DNA of 64,000 nucleotides from CAVQUE01 sp046290435 (GCA_046290435.1 JBKAGO010000035.1:62001-126000), one strand, 5' to 3'; shown: positions 7,952 to 17,914, counted from the first letter of the stretch. The notes: generated by a model not told the origin, from the sequence alone. Numbers and translations: made by a program.

Positions 7952-8806
7952 TCAGTCGAAACAGATCGTGGTGCCCTCGGCCGCGGCGATGACCTGGTGG
8001 ACGCCGCGGTCGGCGCCGTAGGCGGCAGCGTCGGCGAGCAGACCATCGACGGTGTCGTCGTCGTGCCAGGGGTCGTGGTGGAACAGCGCCACCTGTTTGG
8101 CCCCTGCCTGCGCTGCCACCTCGACGGCATAGGTCGGAGTGCAGTGGCCCCAGTGCGGGCGCTCGGCCAACTCGGCGGCGGTGAACTGGGCATCGTGGAT
8201 CACCAGGTCGGCGCCCTCGCAGAGCTCGAGCACGCCGTCGTCGACCAGCGCCGGCGCACCGATCGGTTCCTGGTGGTCGCTGACATAGACGACCACGAAG
8301 CCGTCGATCTCGACCCGATAGCCGTTGGTCTGGCCGGTGTGGGGAACGGAGCGGACGGTGACCTTGGTGTCGCCGATGGCGATGCGTTCGTCCCACGCGG
8401 TGACGAAGTCGATGCCTCGCGGGAGCTGCTCACAGCGGATCGGGAAGTAGGGCGGCGCCATCAACCCACGGAAACAGTCCTCGAGGGTGTCGTCACCGTG
8501 GGGCGGTCCGTAGATGTGCACCCTGGCGTCGGGATGGTGCACCGGGCCGAAGAACGGCAGGCCCTGCACGTGATCCCAGTGGAGGTGGGTGACGAGGATG
8601 GCGGCGTCGACGGGCACCGCACCGCCGAGGTCGGCTCCGAACTCGCGCAGTCCCGTCCCCATGTCGAAGATGAGCGGCGGTCGGTCGTCGCAGCTCACGA
8701 CGACGCAAGAGGTGTTCCCCCCATAGCGGCGGAGGCGATCGGAAGAACACGGTGTCGACCCCCGCACGCCGTAGAAGGACACCCGAGGGCCCGGTCCACG
8801 CGGCAT
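7952..8806 (-). CDS. MBL-fold metallo-hydrolase
   Basis: This is a 284-residue metallo-beta-lactamase-fold protein. The N-terminus FYGVRGSTPC and the YGGNTSCV segment are typical of the RNase Z/PhnP-like branch of the superfamily. The metal motif is H74-x-H76-x-D78-H79, with further ligands in VSDHQE and the C-terminal FHHDPWH. The substrate is unknown; family members cleave phosphodiesters or are fused to signalling proteins. ATG 8806 is preferred because similarity begins there; ATG 8851 is an alternative and neither has a good ribosome site. It is first in an operon with the flavin reductase and carbonic anhydrase-like genes. Confidence 0.85.
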   Translation of the reverse strand: MPRGPGPRVSFYGVRGSTPCSSDRLRRYGGNTSCVVVSCDDRPPLIFDMGTGLREFGADLGGAVPVDAAILVTHLHWDHVQGLPFFGPVHHPDARVHIYGPPHGDDTLEDCFRGLMAPPYFPIRCEQLPRGIDFVTAWDERIAIGDTKVTVRSVPHTGQTNGYRVEIDGFVVVYVSDHQEPIGAPALVDDGVLELCEGADLVIHDAQFTAAELAERPHWGHCTPTYAVEVAAQAGAKQVALFHHDPWHDDDTVDGLLADAAAYGADRGVHQVIAAAEGTTICFD

Positions 8807-8887
8807 CCCGCCAACGGTAGTCGGGAACGAACGTCGCTGTGAATATGGCATCGGACACAGCGATCGACGACGTGGAAGACTCACCGG

Positions 8888-10375
8888 ATGCAGAAGAGTC
8901 CTGTCATCGACGAGCGGTCTGCGCTCGATCCGCTGCCCGACGGCATCATCGCCTTCGTCAAGCGCGATTGTCCGACGTGTGAGCTCGTCGGCCCACTGCT
9001 CGTCGAGATGGCCGGCCGGGGCCTCGTCGCTGCCATCGTCACCCAGGACGATCCGACGTTCCCCGACGGCGCCGAGGCGCTCGGCGACCGACTCGTCGAC
9101 GACACCGCGTTGGCCGCCAGCTGGACCGCGCGGATCGATACCGTTCCCACCCTGGTCCGGCGCCGCGGGGGCGACGAGGTCGACCGGTTGGAGGGGTGGG
9201 ACGTCGAACGGTGGCGGGCGTTCGTCGACGATCCGCTGCCCGGCACCGACGCGCTCCCCCCGTACCGGCCGGGCTGCGGGTCGCTCAGCGTCGATCCCGA
9301 CCGTGTGGCCGCGCTCGAGGCCCGCTACGGCGACGGCCTGGCCAGCGCCCGGGTCGAGCTCGCATCGGCCGAGGATCCCTTCGAGGCGATGTACGACCGG
9401 GGCTGGAGCGACGGTCTTCCCCTGGTACCGCCCACCCCCGAGCGTGTCGCGGCCATGTTGGCCGGCACCACCCGCGCCGCCGACGACATCGTGGCCGTCG
9501 TCCCGCCCGACCTCGTCGAGTGCACCGTGGAGAAGATCGCGATCAACGCGGTCATGGCGGGGTGTCGACCCGAATACCTGCCGGTGGTGCTGGCCGCAGT
9601 CGAGGCAATCTGCACCGACGAGTTCAACATCCACGGCGTTTTGGCCACGACGATGCCGGTCGGCCCGGTCCTGATCGTCAACGGCCCCATCCGCCGGGCC
9701 ATCGGCATGAACAGCGGCACCAATGCCCTCGGGCAGGGAAACCGGGCCAACATGACCATCGGACGGGCGGTCCAGCTGGTCGTGCGCAACGTCGGCGGCG
9801 GCGTGCCGGGCGGTGTCGACCGGGCCACGCTGGGCAACCCCGGCAAGATCGGCTTCTGCTTCGCCGAGGACGAGGAGGGCTCGCCATTCGAGCCGCTGTC
9901 GGTCGCGCAGGGTTTCGCCCCCGGCACCGACACGGTGACCGTCTTCGCCGGTGAGGGTCCGCGCTGTGTCGTCGACCAGCTGACCCGCGACGCCGACGGC
10001 CTCGCGCGCAGCCTCGCCTTGGCCCTGAACGCCACCACCCACCCCAAACTCGTGCTGGGCTTCGACGCCATCTTGGTGCTCAGCCCCGAACACGCCGCCC
10101 GTTTCGCCGACGCGGGCTGGTCACGCGCCCGCATCGTCGAGACCATCGTCGCCCACACGACCCGCCCCGCCGACACGATCCTTCGAGGCGTGGACGGCAT
10201 CGCCGAGGGCGTCCCGGAGCGGGCCGCCGGCGCCGACCTGCCCAAGGTCCGACCCGACGGCGGACTGGTGCTCGTGCATGCAGGCGGCGAAGCCGGCCTG
10301 TTCTCTGCCATCATCGGGGGATGGGTCACCGGCGCCACCGGCAGCCGCTACCTGACCAGGGAGATCACACCATGA
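8888..10375 (+). CDS. Thioredoxin-like domain protein, partner of the UGSC selenoprotein
   Basis: The 495-residue protein begins with a thioredoxin/glutaredoxin-like domain (about 15-115) carrying a C28-x2-C31 motif (CPTC) and a cis-Pro-type VPT. The remaining 340 residues form a conserved-looking globular region of unknown function, with a WSDGLPLVPPT segment and a glycine-rich stretch around NVGGGVPGG. Its stop overlaps the start of the UGSC selenoprotein gene by ATGA, so the two are translationally coupled. An electron-delivery or substrate-handling role with the selenoprotein is likely from context, but the reaction is unknown. No signal peptide or membrane helix is seen. Confidence 0.75.
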   Translation: MQKSPVIDERSALDPLPDGIIAFVKRDCPTCELVGPLLVEMAGRGLVAAIVTQDDPTFPDGAEALGDRLVDDTALAASWTARIDTVPTLVRRRGGDEVDRLEGWDVERWRAFVDDPLPGTDALPPYRPGCGSLSVDPDRVAALEARYGDGLASARVELASAEDPFEAMYDRGWSDGLPLVPPTPERVAAMLAGTTRAADDIVAVVPPDLVECTVEKIAINAVMAGCRPEYLPVVLAAVEAICTDEFNIHGVLATTMPVGPVLIVNGPIRRAIGMNSGTNALGQGNRANMTIGRAVQLVVRNVGGGVPGGVDRATLGNPGKIGFCFAEDEEGSPFEPLSVAQGFAPGTDTVTVFAGEGPRCVVDQLTRDADGLARSLALALNATTHPKLVLGFDAILVLSPEHAARFADAGWSRARIVETIVAHTTRPADTILRGVDGIAEGVPERAAGADLPKVRPDGGLVLVHAGGEAGLFSAIIGGWVTGATGSRYLTREITP

Positions 10376-10887
10376 CGGTCCTGCTCGATCCCACCGCCGA
10401 ACATCGCCCGGCGGCCCGACCGGCGGCGCCGCGTCTGGCCTCGCTGGCCGGCGCGACGGTGGCGCTGCTCGACATCTCGAAGCCTCGCGGCGACGTATTC
10501 CTCGACCGCATCGAGGAGCTCCTGGTCGCCGATGGGGTGACGGTCAAGCGGGTCGCCAAGCCGACCTTCACCAAGCCTGCGCCGGTGGACCTCCGTCAGG
10601 AGATCGCAACCAGCTGCGACGCCGTCATCGAGGCGCTCGCCGATTGAGGGAGCTGCACGTCGTGCAGTGTGCACGACATCAGCGACATCGAGCGCCGCGG
10701 CATCCCGGGCGTGTTCGTGGCCTCGGGGGCCTTCGTCGCCGCCGCCGCCACCCAGGCCGACGCGCTGGGGTTCGACGCGGCCCGGGTCTTCACCGACCAC
10801 CCCATCCAGGACCGCACCGACGACGAGATGCGCGTCATCGCCGAGAAGGCCTACGCCGAGATCGTCGAAGCCCTCACCGGAGGCTGA
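10372..10887 (+). CDS. UGSC-family selenoprotein (TGA 10645-10647 read as selenocysteine 92)
   Basis: One frame runs from ATG 10372 to TGA 10885-10887 with a single internal TGA at codon 92. The codons around it read Ala-Asp-[TGA]-Gly-Ser-Cys-Thr-Ser-Cys, exactly the U-G-S-C redox motif that names this family. The frame after the TGA stays open for 79 codons and is protein-like (HDISDIERRGIPGVFVASG). A stable hairpin starts 11 nt after the TGA. The 171-residue product is small and cytoplasmic. The start overlaps the preceding thioredoxin-like gene by ATGA. The 3' end overlaps the convergent YcaQ-like gene by 14 bp. A standard caller would split it into a 91-residue ORF and a fragment starting at GTG 10669. 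The family has seleno- and Cys-forms; its reaction is not established. Confidence 0.88.
10659..10677 (+). promoter_or_regulatory. Bacterial SECIS-like hairpin
   Basis: GTCGTGCA pairs perfectly with TGCACGAC around a GTG loop. The stem begins 11 nt after the UGA and the loop G lies 20 nt after it, matching the geometry of the E. coli fdhF element and the bacterial SECIS rule of a G at the start of the apical loop. A mutually exclusive 6-bp hairpin (CTGCAC/GTGCAG, 10653-10667) lies slightly closer to the UGA. Either would be bound by SelB; no sel genes are in the window. Confidence 0.7.
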
Positions 10888-12097
10888 GGGCCCGCACCGC
10901 GTCCGTGAGCGCCGGGGCCAGATCGCCTTGGGTCGCCACCTCGACGGCGTCGGCGCCGACGAGCTGTGCGAGGTCGGCCGTTGCCGCTGCCGCGGCGACC
11001 GCGACGGCTGCGGTGGCACGGCCCGGTTCGGCGAATGCCGCGCGGACCTCGAGGGCCGAGCGATCCCGGTGGGTCTTGCAGTCGAGGCGGCCGACGAGCT
11101 CGTCGCCGGCCAGCAGCGGCAGCACGTAGTAGCCCCAGCGTCGCTTCGCCGGCGGCACATAGATCTCGATGCGGTAGTCGAACCCGAAGAGTCGCCGGGC
11201 CCGCGGCCGGTGCCACACGACCGGGTCGAACGGCGACAGCAACGTCACCGCGCCGATGCTGCGCGGGCAACGGGCGTCGACGTGACGGAAGGCCGGAGCA
11301 CCCCAACCCTCCACGTCGACGGGTATCAGCTCACCGGCTTCGACGAGATCACCGATGAGCGCCTTGGCCTCGCGCTTGGGAAGCCGGTGGTAGTCCACGA
11401 GGTCCTCCGCGGTGGCAACCCCCAGCGCCGCGCCCGCGCGTCCGAGCAGCGCCCGTATGGCGTCTGCGGGCGCCGGCGTCGGCTGGGCCCGGATCGCGGC
11501 GGGCACGATCCGCTCGAGGAGGTCGAACTCCTTCTCGAACGTCGGCGTGCGCCGAACGCCGACGACGCCGATCCGGAACAGCCAGTCGAGCGCGAGCTGC
11601 CCGACCGATCGGCTGCCCCACCACTCCCCTGCCCGTGGCCGCGGATCGCTGAGATCACCGGCCCGCAACGGACCACGGTCGGCGACCTCGGCGAGGACAT
11701 CGGCCACATAGTGGGGCTCGCGCTCGGCGAGCTCCACCAGGCCACCCCAGGTACCGCCGGCAGCCGCCCGCTCGCGCATCCAGCGGTAGAGGGGCTCGTC
11801 ACCGACCGGCAACAACGATGCCTCGTGGGCCCAACCCTCGAACCATTCGTCGTCGCGGTAGGCGATCTCGTCCAACAGCCGGGGCCGATAGGGGCCCAGA
11901 CGGGAGAACAGCGGGAGGTACTGGGTGCGGATCACCACCGGCACCGAATCGAGCTGGAGGAGCCCGATCCGGTTCATGACCCGGCGCAGGTGACGGCGAT
12001 CGACGCGGCCGATGGGCGCGGGGTCGGCGAAGCCCTGCGCGGCGAGCGCGATGCGGCGGGCCTCGTCGGCGCGCAGCGAGTCCCGGCCGGTCGTCAC
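10874..12097 (-). CDS. YcaQ/AlkX-like winged-helix DNA glycosylase
   Basis: The 407-residue protein belongs to the HTH_42 winged-helix family that includes E. coli YcaQ (AlkX) and Streptomyces AlkZ, which unhook bulky alkyl adducts and interstrand crosslinks. The N-terminal motif IGLLQLDSV gives Q48-x-D50, the Q-x-D form of the YcaQ-like branch rather than the Q-x-Q of AlkZ. GTG 12097 is chosen because it overlaps the mutY stop as GTGA. The gene therefore forms a DNA-repair pair with mutY. Its 3' end overlaps the convergent UGSC gene by 14 bp. Confidence 0.85.
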   Translation of the reverse strand: MTTGRDSLRADEARRIALAAQGFADPAPIGRVDRRHLRRVMNRIGLLQLDSVPVVIRTQYLPLFSRLGPYRPRLLDEIAYRDDEWFEGWAHEASLLPVGDEPLYRWMRERAAAGGTWGGLVELAEREPHYVADVLAEVADRGPLRAGDLSDPRPRAGEWWGSRSVGQLALDWLFRIGVVGVRRTPTFEKEFDLLERIVPAAIRAQPTPAPADAIRALLGRAGAALGVATAEDLVDYHRLPKREAKALIGDLVEAGELIPVDVEGWGAPAFRHVDARCPRSIGAVTLLSPFDPVVWHRPRARRLFGFDYRIEIYVPPAKRRWGYYVLPLLAGDELVGRLDCKTHRDRSALEVRAAFAEPGRATAAVAVAAAAATADLAQLVGADAVEVATQGDLAPALTDAVRALSLR

Positions 12098-13008
12098 GGC
12101 TGACGTCCGCCCTCGGCGCCGATCTCGGCTGGGCCATCGGCGCCGGGCAGTGCGAGGGTGCCGTCGTCGAGGCGAACGGCGAGCCCGTCCGACACGAGCC
12201 CCGCCGCAGCGATCTCGGCCCGTGCCGGATCGCTGGGCCAGCCTGCGGCGCGGGCGAGCTCGGCCGGGGGCACCGGCCCCGCACGCAGCGCGTCGACCAG
12301 CCGCCCCCGGCCCTGACGGTCGGAGCCCTCGAACCGGCTCTGACCGGGGCCGCGGACATGGGGGTCGGGCCCCTGCCCGGCCCAGCTGCACAGGTGCTGA
12401 ACGGGGCACAGCCCACAGAGGGGCTCGCCGGCACGGCAGACGGTGGCGCCGAGGTCGAACAGCGCCTGGGTCCATGCCCAGGCCTCCCCCATCGGCACGA
12501 GCTCGTCGGCGCGACGCTGACGTGCCTGCGGGGTGCGTTCGGTGCCGTCCCACCGGGCGATCAGCCGGGCGACGTTCACATCGACGACGCCGACGTCGCG
12601 CTCGTATGCGAACACCAGCACGGCGCGAGCGGTGTAGGGGCCCACCCCGGCCAGCGCGACCAGCGCCTCGAGGGTGTCGGGCACCGATCCGCCGTGATCG
12701 GCGGTGATCGCCTGGGCGGCGCGATGCAGGTTGATCGCCCGACGGTTGTAGCCCAGCCCCTGCCACTCCTCGATGACGGCGGCCGCCGGTGCAGCGGCAC
12801 ATGCCGCGGGGTCGGGGAACCGGTCCAGGAAGCGTCCGTAGCGGTCGACGACGCGGGCGACCTGAGTCTGTTGCAGCATGAACTCCGACACCATGACCGC
12901 CCAGGGATCGCGGGTCCGCCTCCACGGCAGGTCCCGGAACCGCTCCCGGCCCCACGCCAGGACAGCGGTGCGCAGGGCAGCGACGTCGGCAGCGGAATCA
13001 GGGCACAC
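12094..13008 (-). CDS. mutY: A/G-specific adenine glycosylase MutY
   Basis: MutY removes adenine mispaired with 8-oxoguanine. The catalytic acids are visible as E42 in SEFMLQQTQV and D143 in VDVNVAR, and the helix-hairpin-helix reads LAGVGPYTARAV. The [4Fe-4S] ligands are C191, C198, C201 and C207 (C-x6-C-x2-C-x5-C). At 304 residues it is shorter than E. coli MutY: the tail after the cluster is about 95 residues and has no recognisable NUDIX-like 8-oxoG recognition domain. The start used is GTG 13008. The gene is directly coupled to the YcaQ-like gene. Confidence 0.94.
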   Translation of the reverse strand: MCPDSAADVAALRTAVLAWGRERFRDLPWRRTRDPWAVMVSEFMLQQTQVARVVDRYGRFLDRFPDPAACAAAPAAAVIEEWQGLGYNRRAINLHRAAQAITADHGGSVPDTLEALVALAGVGPYTARAVLVFAYERDVGVVDVNVARLIARWDGTERTPQARQRRADELVPMGEAWAWTQALFDLGATVCRAGEPLCGLCPVQHLCSWAGQGPDPHVRGPGQSRFEGSDRQGRGRLVDALRAGPVPPAELARAAGWPSDPARAEIAAAGLVSDGLAVRLDDGTLALPGADGPAEIGAEGGRQP

Positions 13009-13127
13009 GGAGCGAACCAGGGGACACGGAGGGGTGACCGTAGCGCCTGGCGCGCCCTCGGGCCGCTGCGATGTTCGTCGTCGCTGTGAGGCGGCACTAC
13101 GGGACCGGCGTGGCAGACTGATGCTCG

Positions 13128-13643
13128 ATGTCTGGCTCCGAGGTCCACCCCCTCCCGTCGGTTCCCTCTCCCCTCGTTCGGACGCGCGTGCTGCTCGCGG
13201 CGATCGCCATGATGGGGTTCGTACTCGCTTCCGCAGGTCCCGCCACGGCCCAGGACGAACCCGTGCCCACCCCGACGACGCCGCTGGTGATCACCGAGTC
13301 CGACGCCGACCCCGCCATCGACCCCGACAGCCCCATCGGCGAGATCATCCCCGGGCCGAATTCCGGGGCCCGCCCGCAGCGCCCCGGCGACCGGGGCGGC
13401 TCGCTGCAGCTCGGGCTGTTCGCCCTGTTGTTGACGTTCATGGCGGTGGCTGCGTGGCGAGTCGCCGTGAGCGGACGCAGGGGCCGTCGGGCCTACGCCG
13501 CACGGACCCGCGACATCGGCTCCGGTGACGGCTCGGCTGCCGATACCGATCCCCCAGCGGAGACGGTCACCCGGACGGACCAAGATACCGATACCGGCGT
13601 CGCCGCTAGCGGTGGATCCGAACCCTCGCCCCGAGGCGATTGA
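13128..13643 (+). CDS. Hypothetical membrane protein
   Basis: The 171-residue product has a hydrophobic N-terminal segment (about 21-41, ending ASAGPATAQ, signal-peptide-like) and a second hydrophobic helix at about 92-111 followed by an Arg-rich stretch (SGRRGRRAYAARTR). The region between is acidic and Pro-rich and should be outside the cell; the tail is disordered, rich in Asp, Thr and Ser. I recognise no family. The gene is divergent from mutY and its 3' end overlaps the convergent capA-like gene by 38 bp. Confidence 0.65.
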   Translation: MSGSEVHPLPSVPSPLVRTRVLLAAIAMMGFVLASAGPATAQDEPVPTPTTPLVITESDADPAIDPDSPIGEIIPGPNSGARPQRPGDRGGSLQLGLFALLLTFMAVAAWRVAVSGRRGRRAYAARTRDIGSGDGSAADTDPPAETVTRTDQDTDTGVAASGGSEPSPRGD

Positions 13644-14823
13644 CCACCTCGCGGGTCTCCGCCACCACCTGGCGGTAGAGCGCCCGCGTCCCGTCGTCGA
13701 GATCGTCACCGGCCAGCGCCTGGGGTAGCGGCACGATGGTGTAGTCCGTGCGATCGACCCGGGTGGGGACGAACGACAGGTTGGTGACGCTCCATCGCTC
13801 CTCCTCGGTCCGGGTGACCTCGACCATGGCGATGATGCCGTTCTGGGACGCTGCCGGGCAGCACTCGGCTGACTGGTTCGACAAGAAGTTGCCGAGCCCG
13901 TACACCACGAACTCGCCGTCGATGACCTCGATGGGCTGCACGACGTGCACGTGCGCCCCGATGATGAGGTCGATGTCGTCGGAGCCGATGAAGGTCCGGG
14001 CGAGATCGCGTTGTTCGGGGCTCGGATCGACCTGGTACTCGTTGCCCCACTGGATGCTCAACACGACGAGATCCGCTCCGGCGGCACGGTACGCCGCAGC
14101 GTCGGCAAGCACGGCGTCGACGTCGGTGACGTCGACCAGGTAGGGCTCGTCCGCGGGCAGGACGAACCCGTTGAGCCCATAGGTGTAGGACAGGTGACCG
14201 ACGGTCAGCTCACCGACCTCGTAGAGCACCGGCGTGTCGTCCTCGACCTGGCTCCGGGCCATACCGGCCCAACCGAGCCCCGCCTCCTCGAGGCGGTCGA
14301 TCGTTGCGACGACCCCACCAGGACCGCGATCCATCGAGTGGTTCGAGGCGGTCGAGCAGACGTCGTAGCCCGACGCAGCGAGCCCCTCGGCGAGCTCGCG
14401 TGGAGCGTTGAACACGGGATAGCCGGTCAGCGAGGTGTTGTCAGGCGAGATGGGGGTCTCGAGGTGGCACACCGCGAGGTCGGCCGACTCGAACAGCGGC
14501 TTCACCTCGGCGAACATCGGCCGGTAGTCGTAGGGCCAGCGTCCCGTACCGTAGGCGGCGGCCTGGTTGATGACCGGCCCGTGGCTGAGCACCTCGCCGC
14601 TGAATGCAAGGGTCTTGGTGGGCGGCGGCGTCGGTGTGGGGGTCGGCGCGGGTGTCGGCGTCGCCGCAGGCGTCGGCTCGGGGGTGGGCTCGAGCAGCGG
14701 CGGAGGCTCCTGGACGAACAACTCGTCGTCCAGGGAACGATCGCCCGCATCGTCGGGCGCCAGCACCAACGTGACGGCCAGCGTCACACCCAGCACTGCG
14801 AGAAAGCCCACCACGAACCGCAT
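13606..14823 (-). CDS. CapA-family (PGA_cap) metallophosphatase-like protein
   Basis: The 405-residue protein has an N-terminal membrane anchor or signal (about 4-22), a low-complexity Pro/Thr/Ala linker (about 40-68) and a CapA-like domain. Family motifs are present: CHLETP, TASNHSMDRG, IGAHVHVVQPIE and YGLGNFLSNQ. The first metal motif, usually GD, reads FSGEVL, an Asp-to-Glu change. Members are linked to poly-gamma-glutamate synthesis in Bacillus, but most actinobacterial homologues are not linked to a known polymer, and no capBC genes are here. A TACCCT box 7 nt before ATG suggests a leaderless transcript. Confidence 0.85.
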   Translation of the reverse strand: MRFVVGFLAVLGVTLAVTLVLAPDDAGDRSLDDELFVQEPPPLLEPTPEPTPAATPTPAPTPTPTPPPTKTLAFSGEVLSHGPVINQAAAYGTGRWPYDYRPMFAEVKPLFESADLAVCHLETPISPDNTSLTGYPVFNAPRELAEGLAASGYDVCSTASNHSMDRGPGGVVATIDRLEEAGLGWAGMARSQVEDDTPVLYEVGELTVGHLSYTYGLNGFVLPADEPYLVDVTDVDAVLADAAAYRAAGADLVVLSIQWGNEYQVDPSPEQRDLARTFIGSDDIDLIIGAHVHVVQPIEVIDGEFVVYGLGNFLSNQSAECCPAASQNGIIAMVEVTRTEEERWSVTNLSFVPTRVDRTDYTIVPLPQALAGDDLDDGTRALYRQVVAETREVVNRLGARVRIHR

Positions 14824-14830
14824 CGGACAG

Positions 14831-14836
14831 AGGGTA
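14831..14836 (-). promoter_or_regulatory. -10 box (TACCCT) for a leaderless capA-like mRNA
   Basis: TACCCT lies 7 nt before ATG 14823 on the minus strand and no ribosome site intervenes, so transcription probably starts at or next to the start codon. Confidence 0.4.
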
Positions 14837-14847
14837 GTGCGGTCCCC

Positions 14848-15639
14848 TCAGGCGAGCAGTTCGGGCACGATCGGGCAGTCGACGTCCTGGAGGGCCTCGG
14901 CGGTGGGTCGTGGACCGGTCGGTCCGACGATGTGCGACACGAGGTCGAGCGGAACGATCTCGTCGTCGTCGTCCCAGGGGTCGTCGGGATCGACGCTGCG
15001 GTTGCGCAGCGTCTCCCACATCGGGCCGGGCAGCAGACGGCCGACGCCACCCACGAGCCACACCGGGATGCCCCGGTGGTGCGCCACGGCCGCTGCCGCG
15101 TGGCTGCCGCTGACGGCGAGGCACTCGGTCGGTCCGATCGCCGGCGACTCGAGCACCACCAGATCGGCTGACCCGACTGCCGCGCCGAGACCGGCGAGGG
15201 GGATGTCGACGGCTTCGATGTCGCTGTCCCACAGGCGCTGCACGAACCCCGAGCCCTCGCCGCCGGTGTCGATCACGAGCGCGCAGATGTCGCCGCGGCT
15301 GCGTACTGCGCCGGCGGCGACGTCGGGCCAGCCGAGGAAGGCAACGGTGGCGCCGTCGGGGAACGCGTAGCGCAACTCGGTACCGGTGGGATCGTCGTCG
15401 AGGGCATCCATGCAGCGCCGCAGCTCGGCGAGGGGGTCCGAGGCGGCCAGGACCCGGGCGCCGAGCCACAACAACGGACCGGATCCGGGCTGGCGGGCCA
15501 GCATGCGTCGGCACGCCGTGACCAGGCCATGGGGCTCACGCGAGAACGATGCCAGAGCGCCCGCTGCCTCGCGAACCAGCACGGCCTGGGGCACTCCCGA
15601 CGCCCGGGCGACGTAGCGGAGTCGTTCGATCGGGTGCAT
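14848..15639 (-). CDS. eIF-2B/ribose-1,5-bisphosphate isomerase-like protein
   Basis: The 263-residue protein resembles the C-terminal Rossmann-like half of the IF-2B family: a DLVVLESPAIGPTECLAVSGSHAAAAVAHHRGIP stretch (about 159-192) corresponds to the usual region in which a sugar-phosphate isomerase binds its ligand. The N-terminal half is helical. Assignment is by pattern only and the substrate is unknown. The gene is divergent from the thioredoxin-fold gene at 15726 and lies 24 bp upstream of the capA-like start, whose own -10 box falls in that gap. Confidence 0.5.
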   Translation of the reverse strand: MHPIERLRYVARASGVPQAVLVREAAGALASFSREPHGLVTACRRMLARQPGSGPLLWLGARVLAASDPLAELRRCMDALDDDPTGTELRYAFPDGATVAFLGWPDVAAGAVRSRGDICALVIDTGGEGSGFVQRLWDSDIEAVDIPLAGLGAAVGSADLVVLESPAIGPTECLAVSGSHAAAAVAHHRGIPVWLVGGVGRLLPGPMWETLRNRSVDPDDPWDDDDEIVPLDLVSHIVGPTGPRPTAEALQDVDCPIVPELLA

Positions 15640-15647
15640 CGGCGATC

Positions 15648-15653
15648 AACCTA
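15648..15653 (-). promoter_or_regulatory. -10 box (TAGGTT) for the IF-2B-like gene
   Basis: TAGGTT lies 8 nt before ATG 15639 with no ribosome site between, fitting the leaderless pattern of this window. Confidence 0.35.
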
Positions 15654-15711
15654 CCGTGCCCCTCGTGCGGGGCGTGGGTCGACGGTGTGCCGTTGGCCCG
15701 TGCGGGTGCGC

Positions 15712-15717
15712 TACCTT
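15712..15717 (+). promoter_or_regulatory. -10 box (TACCTT) for the thioredoxin-fold gene
   Basis: TACCTT lies 8 nt before GTG 15726 and supports this GTG as the start. It diverges from the box at 15648-15653 across a 60-bp spacer. Confidence 0.35.
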
Positions 15718-15725
15718 TCTGCCCC

Positions 15726-16214
15726 GTGGTTACGTCACCGCCAGCGCAGTTGCCCCTCGCCCCCGTCGGCGGCGAGGCCCGTCCCATCGAGGACTGGGTC
15801 ACGACCTTCCATCTGGTCGTCGTGGCCGTCGATCCGTTCACCCACGAGAGCGGCTGGTTGCTCGATACCGCCGGGCGCATCCTCGAAGCCTTCACCGGCG
15901 CCGACTGCCGCGTCGCATGGCTGGTTGCCGGGACCGACGACCAGGCCCGACAGTTCCTCGGCCCCTGGGCCGAACGCCTGCTGGCCTTCGCCGATCCTGA
16001 TCGCGAGGTCATCAAGGCACTCGGGCTCGAACGCGTACCGGCAATCGTGCACATCGACCACGAGTTGCGCATCGTCAGCAGCGCCGAGGGCTGGAACCCG
16101 GCCGAGTGGCGCCGCGTCGCCGATGATCTCGCCGCGGTGATGAGCTGGACCCGCCCGGCCATCCCCGGCCCGAAGGACCCGACGCCCTATCAGGGAACCC
16201 CCGCTCTCGGGTGA
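15726..16214 (+). CDS. Thioredoxin-fold hypothetical protein
   Basis: The 162-residue product has the strand-helix pattern of a thioredoxin fold, with a C-terminal VPAIVHID segment like the cis-Pro strand and a GWNPAEW helix. It has a single Cys and no CxxC, so it is not a classical disulfide reductase. An upstream open frame to 15549 has a CPSCG motif but overlaps the divergent gene and lacks a start signal. GTG 15726 is chosen from the promoter box 8 nt upstream. The function is unknown. It lies 36 bp before fumarase, which has its own promoter. Confidence 0.6.
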   Translation: MVTSPPAQLPLAPVGGEARPIEDWVTTFHLVVVAVDPFTHESGWLLDTAGRILEAFTGADCRVAWLVAGTDDQARQFLGPWAERLLAFADPDREVIKALGLERVPAIVHIDHELRIVSSAEGWNPAEWRRVADDLAAVMSWTRPAIPGPKDPTPYQGTPALG

Positions 16215-16237
16215 TCATCGTCGGGCGGGCGCACCGG

Positions 16238-16243
16238 TAACGT
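16238..16243 (+). promoter_or_regulatory. -10 box (TAACGT) for a leaderless fumarase mRNA
   Basis: TAACGT is followed by 7 nt and ATG 16251; no ribosome site is present between them. Confidence 0.4.
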
Positions 16244-16250
16244 TGCCGCC

Positions 16251-17882
<1,632 letters not shown>

Positions 17883-17890
17883 CAAGCCGG

Positions 17891-17910
17891 CAGGGGGTCT
17901 GACCCCCCTG
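17891..17910. terminator. Bidirectional hairpin between fumarase and P450
   Basis: A GGGGG/CCCCC stem around TCTGA, extended by CA/TG after a one-base bulge, lies between two convergent stop codons. It has no U-tract on either strand. Its core GGGGTCTGACCCC recurs elsewhere in the window. Confidence 0.5.
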
Positions 17911-17914
17911 GGTC

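Noticed and set aside
7952..10093. A 713-codon minus-strand frame ending with the MBL domain
   Set aside because: Only the last 284 codons resemble a protein family; the rest is antisense to the thioredoxin-like gene.
10645..10647. UGSC gene as a pseudogene with a nonsense mutation
   Set aside because: The TGA falls exactly at the U of UGSC, is followed by a SECIS-like hairpin, and both halves are intact in one frame.
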